Origin: Linnemannia elongata
Taxonomy: Eukaryota > Mortierellomycota > Mortierellomycetes > Mortierellales > Mortierellaceae
DNA: 64,000 nt
Assembly: GCA_036320915.1 (NCBI GenBank)
Contig: JAXBDG010000005.1
Span: forward strand, 1,364,001 to 1,428,000
Reading direction: 5' to 3'
Below are positions 22,612 to 34,644 of this stretch, one piece after another (the stretch's first letter is position 1; every line of letters begins with the position of its first letter). The notes beneath the pieces are model-generated. The model had not been told where the DNA came from and searched no databases. It was given only the letters and a program-made list of their open reading frames with translations. The translations under genes and the position numbers were made by a program.

Positions 22612-24561
22612 ATGAGCACTTCAGCACTGGCAACACTTCTGCTCGTCCTCAAGGACAGGATCCTAAAAGGACCCAAGACGAAGTCTCAGAAGGCCGGTCT
22701 CTTTGCCCTTCTCTCGTTTTTGTTCCTCGTCCTCAAGTACCCCAACCGGGCTATCGGTACCCGTGCCCGCCCAGATCTTGATGGCATTGCTTGGGGAGGA
22801 ATGCCTATCATCGGCAACACCTATACCATTCTCAAAAACCGCAACAAGTTCTTGCAAAGTATTGTCGAGAACTTTGAAAAGCTCGATACCGACGTCATGT
22901 ACGTATCTCCTATGGTCGAATTTTTCTTTACCGTCACACTCGTACTGCTCGGTCGGCATTGCTAACACTTCTCACAATTGACTATTCTACAGGTCAACGA
23001 CTGTTCTTGGATTGGGCAGAGTCATTGCGATCAACGATCCCGTCAACCTCGAGCACATAATGAAGACTAACTTTGAGAACTATGAGAAGGGCTATATCCT
23101 CAACTCGACCATGTCACAAGTCCTCGGAAACGGTACGCATCGCTGCATGATATATTGTCTAGGCCTAATGCTGCTCTCCACCCAACACTATGCTAACCTT
23201 TCCCTTCTTATTCTTCAACTAACAGGCATTTTCAACTCGGATGGCAGCTTGTGGAAGATGCACAGGAAGACGGCATCCCACGTTTTCTCAACCAAGATCT
23301 ATCGCGCTCTGATCGATGGAGCCTTCACAGACCACTCCCTTCAACTCTGCGCTGTCTTGGACCGCGCTGCCCAAGCAGGAAAGCCCGTAGATCTTCAGGC
23401 TTTGTTCTTGCGTCTGACTCTGGACGCCTTTGCGAAGCTTTCGTTCGGACTCGATATTGATTCATTGGGTAAGGAAGGTCAGGATACCTTTGGCTCATCG
23501 TTTGACTATGCTGTCGTCGCGACCGATGAGCGTTTCATGAACCCCTTCTGGAGAGTCACCGAGCACCTCACGACCAAGGCCTTCAACATGAAGAAGGCAG
23601 TCCAGGTTGTCGATTCCTATGCCTACAATGCTATCAAGGGACGACGCAGTGAAACCGCGGCTCAAGCTCAGGTCCGACAGGGGCCATCAGGACGTGAGGA
23701 TCTGTTGGATTTGTTCATGAAGTGGAGGGATGATGATGGGCGTGCTCTTTCAGATGTCGAGTTGAGAGATGTCTTTATCAACTTCATCATGTGAGTGTCG
23801 CTATCTGTTTCTATTGAGTTTTTTTCGACATGCATGCATGAATGGTAGTTTTATGCAAGTACGTTGGCTTTGATTTCTCATGCCAGCTACTCAATTCGCT
23901 TTCCAATAGAGCCGGACGTGATACAACTGCTCAGGCACTCAGCTGGATGTACTACGAGGTGATGAGGAATCCTGCAGTGGAGAGGAACATCTGGCAGGAG
24001 GTCGACAAGTTGGACGAGAGACCCACCTATGAGATGTTGACCAAGGATATGCGCTACTCCAATGCCGTCTTCCTTGAAGCCCTTCGTCTGTATCCACCAG
24101 TCCCCCGTAACCTCAAGACTGCAGTTGCTGACGATGTTCTCCCTGGTGGTATCAAGGTCCAAGCCGGAGATCGCATCATGTTCTCGACCTACGCCATCGG
24201 TCGTAACAAAAAGGTTTGGGGACCCCAAGCACCCGAGTTCTTGCCCGAGCGTTGGTTCGAGGGCAACAGTCCTGAGATCGAGAAAGGTACCTTGAAGAAC
24301 AGCACACATTCGAATGCAGAGGATCATACCTGGCCTAAGGTCCGCAAGGAGTCCACATTCAAATTCTCCAGCTTCAATGCTGGTCCTCGTATCTGCCTCG
24401 GTCAGACGTTTGCTACTCTTGAGGCTTTGACGGTTATTATGATGATCTCATCCAAGTTCAAATTTGAACTAGTTCCTGGTCAAGATGAGCCTGAGCCTGT
24501 TCCTTCGTTGACTTTGCCCATGAAGAATCCATTGTTGGTCAACGTCCATCGCAGACATTAA
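22612..24561 (+). CDS. Cytochrome P450 monooxygenase, microsomal, fatty-acid-hydroxylase-like
   Basis: Four exons: 22612-22898, 22993-23132, 23226-23790 and 23910-24561, giving 547 residues. An N-terminal hydrophobic anchor (LFALLSFLFLVLKYP, residues ~32-46) precedes a Pro/Gly hinge, typical of ER P450s. The I-helix motif AGRDTTA is near 332, the ExxR motif EALR near 386, then LPERW, and the heme-binding loop FNAGPRICLGQ near 485 with its Cys ligand. The C-terminal core resembles the CYP52/CYP86/CYP704 group of fatty-acid omega-hydroxylases, but substrate assignment from sequence is only a guess. Intron 2 (23133-23225) is 93 nt long and has no stop in frame, so unspliced transcripts would add 31 residues. 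The reductase partner is not in this window. Confidence 0.92.
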
Positions 24562-24765
24562 GCCAGTGAGTTCATTTTAAGTATTTATTTCATTCAAGCA
24601 CCTCCATAAAACCACACCCTTGTAATAATAGAACACTCCTTCCATCTTCCCGTTATGAACACTTGCTGAAGTTTCCATGATTGTGTGCCACTGCCAAATG
24701 ATTTTTTATGGAAAAGAAGAAAGGAGGACAAATGAACAAGTCACCCAAGTAAGCGCTGGCCGAAT

Positions 24766-25690
24766 CTAAACCCGGCCCGCGAAAATAGGCGTGTTGAGGG
24801 TCGTGTCCTTCACCAGCATATTTTTTACATCCATAGGTGGCGAGAGACCCTACAAAGAGTATGCGGTAAAGCAGAAACACACCCCAGTTAGACGGTTAAA
24901 CGAGAGAGAGGTTATATTCACGAGCGCCTTTTGGTGGATGAACTTACCAGCAGAGAAGCCCGCTCCCATCGCTCGAGACGGGTCATGTCGAGGCAAGGAC
25001 CGTACTTGGACGCGAGATCGAACTGGCGAAGGATCTTTTCCTGCTCCGTGATGTCTTCCTGATGAACTATGTGTAAACAAATGAAAACATAGGCATGAGC
25101 TATTAAATCGCGCCATCAACTTTAAGAAGCCGCAATGAAAAGGCTTGGATGTAGATCATACTTCCGTGCTGGATGTTGACTGAAGGGGTCGATTCAAGAT
25201 GAGAGCGAGATCGCTTGGCAGACGAGAGACTGGGCATAACTGGCGCGACCAAAGGTTTGGCGACAGCCTTCTTGAGCTTGATCTGAGGCATGGGCTTGTT
25301 TTGGGGCTCCTGGGGTTCGATAGTGTCGTCTGAGAGTAAGTCGTCCAGAGGCCCAAGATCTTCTCCAAAACCCCAGGCTGCATCGTCGTCGTTATCTGCT
25401 TCATCGTGGGAGACGCTGTTTGCTTTCTCATCGTCTTCGCTGTCCGAGATCACAATGATATCCTGGAACTTGTTTTGATCCTCTTTTCCTTGTTGCCTCT
25501 GTGTGTTGAGCTTGTTGTTCGTGCTTGTACTTTTGGGTTCAGGGGTGCGCTTGAACAGCGTAGCGTTCATTGTCTTCTTGGCGGTGATGACTCTGTTAGT
25601 GGTGGTGGGTTTCTTGCCACGCGTGAAGAAGTCGGCTGCTGAGGCTGGTGAAGCAGTAGCAACGAATGAGGTTGGTTTTTTGGGCGCCAT
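24766..25690 (-). CDS. POLD4: DNA polymerase delta small subunit (POLD4/Cdm1 family)
   Basis: Three exons on the minus strand: 25162-25690, 24948-25066 and 24766-24849, giving 243 residues. The C-terminal ~75 residues match the family core: ILRQFDLASKYGPCLDMTRL, then ERWERASLLGLSPP and a short tail. In POLD4 this region contacts the catalytic and accessory subunits and stabilises the holoenzyme. The N-terminal ~170 residues are disordered and charged, with an acidic block (VISDSEDDE, DNDDDAAWGF). SAADFFTRGKK near residue 20 could be a degenerate PCNA-binding motif; this is conjecture. The protein is more than twice the length of human POLD4, which is about 107 residues. The gene is convergent with the P450, with about 200 bases between the stops. 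Confidence 0.87.
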
Positions 25691-26766
25691 CGTTTTTCTA
25701 TTCTTTCTTCTGACGTTAACGTTGCTGTTGTTGTTTATTGTTTGCCTGTGCTTGAGACGCGTCGTGTTGGTGTTTTGGGTCTAAATGAAGCTAATGAAGC
25801 AACAAAACAAAGATGTTCGAGATGCAATGAGAACAGGAAGGCATGCCAGGGGTAGGGTCAACCTCAATTGAAAATCTGAAAATTGGTGGCAACGAGGAAA
25901 CGTTAGTTTTCATGGCCACATCACGTGTATCAGACCAGATTGAATACAAGGATTTGACACAGGAAAGACACTCATTTATGATATCGAGATGTGGATTTGT
26001 GGATGCAGGAGAGCAGAGCAACAATAGAGACCTGCAGGTTGTGAGAAAAGGGGAGGATGGGATGGTGGACACGGACATTCTAACAGTTTCCTAAGTGTGG
26101 TTCCACAAAGACAGGCGTAGAAAGTATGCATTTGTTTTATCAAGCGTTGGGAATGGGTGGATTTCTATAGAGGTTCAATAGATGGTCATGTAAGTAGTTG
26201 GTGCGAGGTCTTGACCAAGTGTTTAGGGTTGTGGTGCACTGACAAAAAGAAACGAGGGGATGGGGCTGGACCTCGACCCCTGGGCGAGGCAGAGTGTCAG
26301 AACCTAGAGATGTTTCGATATGTTTTTGTCCGACACCGATCGTATCACAGCCGAGCATTCCTTTTGAGATAACTTTTTTCGTTCTTGTTTCTTTTGTGAT
26401 TCTTATCGTCTCATAATTTCGTTTCTTTCGCTCATGTAGTTGCTTGTTATTCTAGCTTATTTTCATGTCGCTTTTCTTTATAGTGTTGTGTGTGTACAAG
26501 ACTGTTGCAGCTCCATCCAGAGGTCATTCGGTAGTGCTCTCATCATCACTGACACAACAATAGCAAGCCGTGAGTGTGGATGCGGGTGTTGTGTGATTTT
26601 CCATGTCCGATAAACACTGTTTTGTTTATTTATCGTTTACAGCTCAGTAAACAAAAAAAAGGTGGAAGGGTTCATTTCGTCTTCTTTTTTCCTTTCTTCC
26701 TTTCTCTCCTTTCCTTCCTTTCTCTCTTCTCTTCACCCTCTCTCCACTCTCCCACCTCTCCCGCTC

Positions 26767-26790
26767 TTTTTTTTTTTTTTTTTTTTTTTT
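26767..26790. repeat. Poly(T) tract, 24 nt
   Basis: Uninterrupted T run inside the CT-rich leader of the 7TM-RGS gene. Confidence 0.9.
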
Positions 26791-27135
26791 GCATGCATTG
26801 TTCTCGTCTTTGTCCATTTTTCTATTTTTTCCTCTCCTTTTCGCCCCTCCTTCCTCTTCCCCTCCTCCCTTTTCATCTTCTTTCCCCACTTTCTTGTATT
26901 TTTCCTTTCAACTTCCCATTCGCACCAGATAGACATTCATTCATTATCGCAGAACACCCTCGTCTTCTCCCTCTCTCTCTCGTTCCTCCTTGACCTTATT
27001 TCGCCTCAGTTTACCCATTCACTCTCACACCGCTTCTCACCATCATCAGCAACAACAACAGCAAACAGAATCGGCAAGGTACGACTATCCTCCTCTCACG
27101 TTCTCTCTTTCTCTCTCCCTTCCACCTCCCACTCT

Positions 27136-27146
27136 TACTCTCTCTT

Positions 27147-27204
<58 letters not shown>
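27136..27204. repeat. CT dinucleotide microsatellite
   Basis: Nearly pure (TC)n with a few TTTC interruptions, in the presumed leader of the 7TM-RGS gene. Confidence 0.9.
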
Positions 27205-27207
<3 letters not shown>

Positions 27208-28046
27208 CTTCTCTTCGACCAATTCTCTTCTTCTCACCTATCCCCCAATTCTCTTCGCCTGCATCCAAAATTACACCTTGTGCCGTTTGAAGCAGCAGTG
27301 CACTAAATTTCAACTGCTGCTTCTTTGCATCATCTTTCCAGTTAATAACAAAAACAACAGCGGCAATAACAGCAACGAACAAAATAACCACATCCCCCTG
27401 GTTGTACCCAACCCATTGTCTTAGCAGTGGTGTCTGTCCGACGTTAATTGAAGAGTGCCACCACGTTTTTGTTGTCAACCATTTTTTTTGTTTACTTTCG
27501 ACCTCTTACTTCCAGTACATTGACAGACACACAGCCACTCTTTTCCATCTTCCTCTCTCTTGTTTTTCATCACTGAAATTTCCTGCTTGCTTGACGCTGC
27601 AACTCTTCTTTTTTTTTTCTTCCCTCGCCCTCTATCCCACCCCTGCTCCTTCTCACCCTCTTTCACCATCCCCCACCCCTCACCGACATAATCATATATA
27701 CACGCATACGCATGCATACACAAAACTACACAGCTCCTTCCTTTTACCACAATTCGTCCATCATCCAGTCTCGTGGTGTCTTGTCCTAACATCTTATGCT
27801 CGCCACGCCTTGCACACTTGCCATTCGCATCATAGTGTCAGGGATCAACAAGATATCACCTCCAACAACATCAACCCTCCTTCCCACCACCAACAGCCGA
27901 CCCACTAAGCACAGACCATATCCACCCGTCAAACACCACTAGCTTCACTCTACTCACCCATTCACCATCGTCCGCTATATCTTGCACTACCGTCACTACC
28001 ACCATACCTATCTCGCTTGTGTCGTTGATCGATTGCAGGCACAATC

Positions 28047-31000
28047 ATGAGTGGACCTTTGGGTCCGTACGGCCCAGTCCTGGGCATGGGTCATCGATAT
28101 GCCTACTTCACCGCCGGCGTCATCATGGGATCCATCTGCTTGATCTCGACTGTCATGACCTTCATACTTGCCAAGACGCACAACGACCTCAAGCAGCGTG
28201 GCCGTTACCTCGTCTTCTGGAACGGCATATCCGCGACTGGAGTTGTTACTATCTACCTCATGCTCAACGCCTTTGTAGGAGACTTTCCCTGCTATATCCT
28301 TCTTTGGAGTAAGTAACCCTCCTTCTTCATCTTACTCCTCTTCCTTTTTTACCGCTTCTTTCCTCACCTCACCTCCTCTCTTCGAGACTGGATGTATGAA
28401 GGAGCAGGGATCATCATGATCTTGGGTCTGCTGCGCTTTCCTACCCTTGCAATTGGAGCAGTAAGATTCAGATGAAAGTACAATTGGCTGACATGATACA
28501 TCTACTTTTCTTTTCCTTTCCTTTCCTTTGTCGCTGCCCGTGCTACCCCCGTTCCTCTCCCTTGTGACCGAATATGTCTTTCGTAATAGCATGTTACCTA
28601 TGCATTGTGCCTTGGCTCCTAACCTACCTGGCGAGGGGTTGGCGGCTAGTCTTCATCTATAACCAACAGGTTGATTTTGGACGGACCATCTTGCAAAAGA
28701 GTATGACCGAGCTCAACATCTTGCATCACAACAGTAATAATAGTCCGAACGAGGGCTCTAATAATCAAGTCGAAGACGATGACAACGACGATGCAGCAGG
28801 AACAGTCTCACGAACAGGGGTCGAGGGTCGGAAAATAACTGTGGTCGAACAGGAAAAGGAGGGTCTAGACCACCTTACAGAAGAAGGTCAGGAAACAGAA
28901 GACGCAGTAGAAGGATCTTCCTCTCAGGCAGATTTGCTAGAAGGTCTCGCAGGATCAATCAATCATGAATTAGCAGGTGATACCACACCTACAAGAGGAG
29001 GAACAGGCGCAGGAGTAGGAGGAGGAGGAGGAAGAGCAACGAAGACTGCCAGAACCAGGGTCGACACCCCTACTAGGCAACGACTGGAAGCGCCACTTCC
29101 TCCCATCCCAAGGACACTACCTCAACCGCCAGCCGATACATCGCCAATAAGTCACCAACTCGTCGTTTCCATCGCCCCTCCGTCACCAGTAGCCGACTCA
29201 CCAACCTCAATAGCCACAGCAATTATAATGAATGCTCATGGATCGAACTCCTCGACGCCGGACGTTAACTCACCACGTTCTGTTCAGACAGAGCACAACT
29301 ACAATCGTCTGTTCCATACAGGCGCGACCAAGGAGGCAGGCACGATTAACGACCACGCTCCTTCCAGGACCTTGTCGGTCAGCATTGACGGAGAGGCAAT
29401 CAACGACGGTCGATCATGCAGTCGTTACCTACCCTTCAACCAGGCTACCGACGGGAGATTGACCATATTCTTGCTCATCTTTATGGTCATTCCTCTGGCC
29501 ATTTGCTTGGGCATGCAGTTCATCAAGCCATCCCCTGTCCAGATCAACCCTATCAGCTATAAGTGCGGTGAAGGTCCGGTGGTAAGTTGTCAGTCATCAG
29601 GACGGAGTGAAAACTGTGCTGCTAATTTATTTGCGTCCACCTTTTTCTAACCATGTCTTATTTCGCTGTGTTATCTATGTTCGTAATGCATAGTTTTATC
29701 CAATCTACGGGTTCATGTTGGCGTTCTTAGCGATCGGTTGTCCTGTATTGACGTACAAGCTGTGGTGGATCAAGGATGGCTTTGGCATCAGGAACGAGCT
29801 CTTGATTACCATGATCATCGGACTCCCAGGATTCGCCCTCTATTTTCTCTCGCCCATCTACCTCAAGAAACTTGACGCTGGACACTGGAATCACGTCAAC
29901 TGGCTGATCCTCACAATCTTTTTTGCGCAGGTCAACTCGGTCGTCCTGCCACTGATTCAGTTCTTCCTGAGACAGCGACCCAAGCAACGGACAGGAAAGA
30001 ATCCCTTCACAGGAATCTTCCGATGGGACTCGTCAAAGTCCTCCCCAGGAACACCGACCCTGGACATGAATAGCGACACATCGTCGTTTCACTTCCACTC
30101 CCGGTCGTCATCTCAGGTGCTCTCTCCTCAAATCGAACACTGCGACTCTAGCATCTTTGAGCGTCAGTCCGTCAGTCACCAGAGTATCATATCCCAGTCC
30201 CAGAACATCCACGGGTTCCTCAATGACGAGTTTGGGAACAGCTCGATTCAGGTCAGCCGAAGCGTGACGACGACAGGACAAGGTCCAGAGCACCGCAATC
30301 GACGTCGAGGCATGAAGGGCTTTTGGTTGAAGTACGGCAAGGATGCAGACGGTAACATTATACCCCTCTCGAAGATGAACCCGCGCGCATTCGAGTACGC
30401 CCTTCAGGACCAAGAGATGTTGGCTGAGCTGGTCAAGTTTTCGGTTACAGTCTTCAGTGCCGAGAATGCAAAGTTCCTGCAGGAGTACGAGGGACTGCGT
30501 CGGCAGGTTCGGGAGTACTACCGTCTGATCACTCAAGGGAGGTCACATGGAAGCAAGCACAGTCATCAACTGTCAGACGTTGCCAGCTCCGCCAGGGTGC
30601 CAACGGAGGATGGATCTGTCCGGGGGTCTGATCGACCGCCGAGGTCGCACAAGAAGAAGCCGTCCATTTTCGGAAGCGTTGCTTCGTCGTTTCACAGCAA
30701 GCTCTCAAAGTGTGCATCCAGCAGTTTCGACAGCAACGCCAAAGCCAGTTCGGAATTCAAGCACAACAACAGCGTCTCTGCATCGGAGGATGGGTCAATC
30801 ATCCGAGATGGCGATCCCGGATCTAGCACCCCTCAACGACCTGCAAGACCAAACGCCACCAAATCTTTCGGGAAGCACCGACAAGATCTCCGTGGAAACC
30901 TCTGGCGTCTATCGATGCAGTCCTCTCTCCGACAATCCAGTACCTCTCAGTCTTCGCCTCAAGGATCAATTGTTGATGATGCTGCGTCTCAGATCACGGC

Positions 31001-32831
31001 CGAGAAGCGTTCGACCTCTTACGCTGCACCATTCTCTCCACCCAGGGCGTCATCAGAGTCATTCCACAGGCACAAGACTAGCGACCTCTCCATCAGCAGT
31101 CTGGACGATGCGACAGATTCCAGAAATGGATTCGGTGGAAACGAGAGCGACCGGTCCTCATTTAGTTGGTATGGTCGTGGTAAATCTGGATCAGTTTTGA
31201 GCTACCATGATGTAACTCCGAGCGAACTCAGCAGCTATCAAGATGCTGCATCAGAAACCTTTGGATACCATAATGGATACTTTGCAGGAAACGGCGACAC
31301 AGATTCGATGGCAGGATATCAACGTGGTGGCAGTGGCGATATTGGATCGATTTCCGTCAGCATCAACGCGACAACTCCACGGGAGCACCAGCCAGGGTGT
31401 GAAGGTCCCAGTCAAACGATTGGATGTTCTTGTCCTATTCTGATCCCATCTAAGAGAGCGACAGAGTCGACCTCATCGTCACAGGGTTTTGTCCGCTCTG
31501 CCAGTGCACCTTCTTCGCGCAGCACCATCCATTCTCCAACCAGCTCTCGACACAATGGCCATCATTCGACTGAGGGCTCACCTTTGGGATCTTTGATAGG
31601 CGACGGTAGCCGGGATGGCATGGCGGCCTATTCGACGATGAAGCAGCAGCAGCAAGCTCGTCTGAACCAGTCCTTCAGCCAGAGTCCGTTTCATTCTCCC
31701 AGCTCATCAGTTTCAGCCTCCTTCACACCACGACTGCCGTCTCAACCTCAGCTCCACAGCCCCAATACCATCCGCGCAACTCAAGGATTGATCCCGCGAT
31801 CTGTCTCTGCCAGGACTATTTTGACCGCAGAGGACTACCGCCAGCAGCAGAGCAATCATTCTTCAGCCAACTCTTCGACCACGTCGTCCGGTCCACTGAG
31901 TCCATTGTCGATACAACAACAACAACTTCCTATCACAATGTCTGCGACATCACCTGTGCTGGGAGCGACCTCGCCCTGCATGCAAAACTTGCCACAGTTG
32001 ACTCCGTCGATATCAAACTCAGCGGCCAAAACGTCTACCCAATCTCGATCCTCCCACCAACATCCCCACCGCCACCCACACCAACGATCAGACCAAGGTT
32101 CTCGGTCCGACTTTCATACCGATGTGGTGATGCCGACGCCCAACGGAAGGACTCCAGTCCCCAAGGCGCTCATGGCGGCGTTCTGGGAGATCTACCAGAC
32201 ATTCATCATGGTGAACTCAATCCTGGAGCTGAACCTGTGTGAGGCCCATGTGAGCGAAATCAAGCGACTGTTTGCCAGCAACGAGTGCTATCTGGAGATG
32301 TATGAGCCTATAGTCCGGGAGGTCCAGGAGCTTGTTTATTCGAATGTTTGGCCTCGGTTTATTCAGTCCATCCAGCGTCAGCCACAAGGGCTTCCGGGCA
32401 AGTTCAAGCGGACGTGGAAGGCGTTCTTTGGCAAGGGACCCGAGGATCAGGAAGATGGGATCTTTGATGGACGGATGGGCGGGCTCTTTAGATACCATGG
32501 CCGAGGGGATCATCATGAGCTGACTCATCAGGATGGTGAGGAGGGTCGTCGTGATTCTGAGGGCGAGGAAGGGAAAGAGTTTGCTATGAAGAGCTATGTC
32601 CCTTCACCTCCACCGCCTCAGGCTTCGTACATCCATGGTCAGTTTGCGTACCTAGGAGGGTCTGGTGTTCCCGGTCTGGAAGGTTTGAATGTTCGTGTAA
32701 GCGATGCTACTGGTCAGGATGAGAAGGATGGTAGAGGCGGTAACGAGGAACAGCTTGATCTGGGCCGCTTCGGCGTCATGCAGGAACTGGATCTTTCTGT
32801 CCTCCAACGGATCGTCATCGACCCCAAGTGA
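28047..32831 (+). CDS. Seven-transmembrane RGS protein with interrupted RGS domain
   Basis: Three exons: 28047-28308, 28590-29581 and 29694-32831, giving about 1463 residues. Hydrophobic segments lie near residues 20-42, 58-82, 90-115, 378-401, 419-444, 455-476 and 487-511, a seven-helix receptor-like membrane part. A ~260-residue polar loop separates helices 3 and 4. The RGS domain starts at ~649 (AFEYALQDQEMLAELVKFSV, then AENAKFLQEYEGLRRQ). It breaks near 698 and resumes at ~1240 (VPKALMAAFWEIYQTFIMVN, then VQELVYSNVWPRFIQSI). The intervening ~540 residues are Ser/Gln/Thr-rich and look disordered. By family, such proteins act at the plasma membrane as receptor-like regulators of G-alpha. 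The GGTAAG and GTAAGT donors and frame continuity support the model. The RGS gene at 1-1080 is its paralog. Confidence 0.88.
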
Positions 32832-33067
32832 TTTGATCCTTTGAAGGCACGCCTTGTCAGGGCGTGACATAAAACACGTCGACCACAACCAACAACAACA
32901 TCCAACAAACCGACAATGTCCGCCTCAAAAAAGTGCTACTTTTTGTTTTTTCTTTATTTAGTTATTATCATGTACAATACGATACCACTTGTCTGTTCTT
33001 TTTCTTCGCCTTTTTCTTCCTTTTCGTGTTTCTTTTCTGTTTCTTTTACCAACACATCTGTAACAAT

Positions 33068-33073
33068 AATAAA
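33068..33073 (+). terminator. poly(A) signal of the 7TM-RGS gene
   Basis: AATAAA about 240 bases after the stop codon, preceded by T-rich sequence. Confidence 0.4.
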
Positions 33074-34054
33074 ATACGGTCGCTACAATTCTCTTTGAAT
33101 TACCCCTGTTTTATTGCAAGGAGGGGAAGAAGAAAAATAATAAGGTTATTATAGTGGCTCCACGGAACCCTAGGCTTAGCTGTTTATTGTTGTCAATGTT
33201 CAGTGCGTCGTGAGACTTTTCCATTCATGCACAAAATAAAAGGCTACGACTGGAACTATTCTTTCGTGCTTCTTCCTTTCCAAGGCTAACGTATGCATTA
33301 ACAAAGGAGGGTATAGAACAAAAGGCAAAAAAGGTAGTTTAGTCCCATGAGTACCATCACATTCTACCCATCCCACGGGAAGAAATCAAAAAAAAACAAC
33401 AACAGGGAAGGAAGAAAAAAAAATCGTCACATATGCATACTCAGCCAAAGGCGGCATGAACTTTAGGTAAGGTGTGAGAAAGTAGAAAGAGAAGGGGCTG
33501 AAAAGACAACACAAATGTCGGAATACATACTCAACTTTGATTTTATTTGGGCATGCTTCTCCGCGGATGAGATGAGGGTGGATGAGGGTGGACGACGTTC
33601 GCAGGCGGTGCTAATGGCGAAAACACGAGGTGTAGGATTGTGGCGCGTGCTTCTTTTTTTTTGTTCTGGCAGCGCGCGTGTCGTGTTTTGGGCGTAACTC
33701 TGCTAGGAATAGACTGGACAGAATAAGACCAAAAAAAAAAAAAAAAATACACGTAAGAAAAGAAAGATCGAGCATGAATGGCCAAACATGAATGACCAGA
33801 CAAAATATCGATCCTACTCACAAGTAGTAATGACTGAGAACAAAAAAAAAAGCAAAGCCCTTTCAAAGACAAAAAAAAGATCAAGTGGGTTAGGAAAACT
33901 ACAACACGAAAAAAACTAACGCGGAGAACTTGGGAAAAGACAAAAGAAACAAAAAACACCAACAATTTGTTACTTTTATGTTGGATGCTTACTATCATGC
34001 CTAGTGTATGTTCCAGGTTCCAGGATGTGGTTAACATTGGGCGAAATTATTTAC

Positions 34055-34055
<1 letters not shown>

Positions 34056-34086
<31 letters not shown>
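34056..34086. repeat. Poly(T) tract, 31 nt
   Basis: Uninterrupted T run in a convergent intergenic region. Confidence 0.9.
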
Positions 34087-34087
<1 letters not shown>

Positions 34088-34644
34088 GTTGAAGTCGATT
34101 ATCTAACAGAAATAATATCAATATCTTCATGTCCCTTGTGCATACTCCAAACCCTCTATTGGGCGAGGAAAAGCAAATGAGAAGGGCCAGAGTACAGTCA
34201 ATTGTCTCCCAAAGCACAAAGCAGCAGATGTACGGTGAGGTAGGGAGGTATGCAAACTCACGCGGACACAAATATCATGCAGAGGAAAAGGGAAACAGAA
34301 AGAAGGGGGGAAAAACAATTGAGGCTCAAAAATAAGCAATTGATTTCTTTGATGTGCTCTCTCATTTATTTTATTATTCTCTTGGAGCGGTGGGTGGTAT
34401 CACAAGATGAGGCAAGGAAACATGTACGGGCGAGTGAAGAGGAAGGGCGGGTTTAATAGTCATACAAGGGTGAAGAAGGGTCATTTACAAAAAGAAGAGT
34501 AGCTACAAGAGATGGGGTCATTTCAATCAAGCAGAGCGCTCTCGACTTGAATAGTGGAGGGAAGTATTATGTAATAGGGGAGATGGGAGTGGAAAGGGTA
34601 AAGGAGGAACGGAGAGAGTGGGGGTGTGAATACGGGTGATTGGC

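Larger units (their letters stand above)
25691..28046. other. Intergenic region, POLD4 / 7TM-RGS promoter
   Basis: 2.35 kb between divergent genes. The 25700-26600 part has no recognised feature. From about 26680 it becomes strongly pyrimidine-rich, with a T24 run at 26767-26790 and a CT microsatellite at about 27136-27204. A GTACGA donor-like site near 27079 and a TTGCAG acceptor-like site ending near 28037 could bound a 5' UTR intron of the RGS gene. Confidence 0.5.
32832..34644. other. Intergenic region between convergent RGS and cyclin genes
   Basis: 1.8 kb holding two 3' flanks with many A runs and a T31 tract at 34056-34086. No gene supported. Confidence 0.55.

Noticed and set aside
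24653..24880. 75-codon minus-strand frame at the POLD4 3' end
   Set aside because: Would be used only with a wrong splice phase; the phase 0 junction restores the LGLSPP core of POLD4.
26662..27424. Overlapping plus-strand frames of 144-214 codons
   Set aside because: Created by T and CT repeats; no domain, no codon bias, no splice logic.
30547..31200. 217-codon plus-strand frame inside the 7TM-RGS exon
   Set aside because: Alternative frame of the low-complexity insert; the main frame is the one continuous with both RGS halves.
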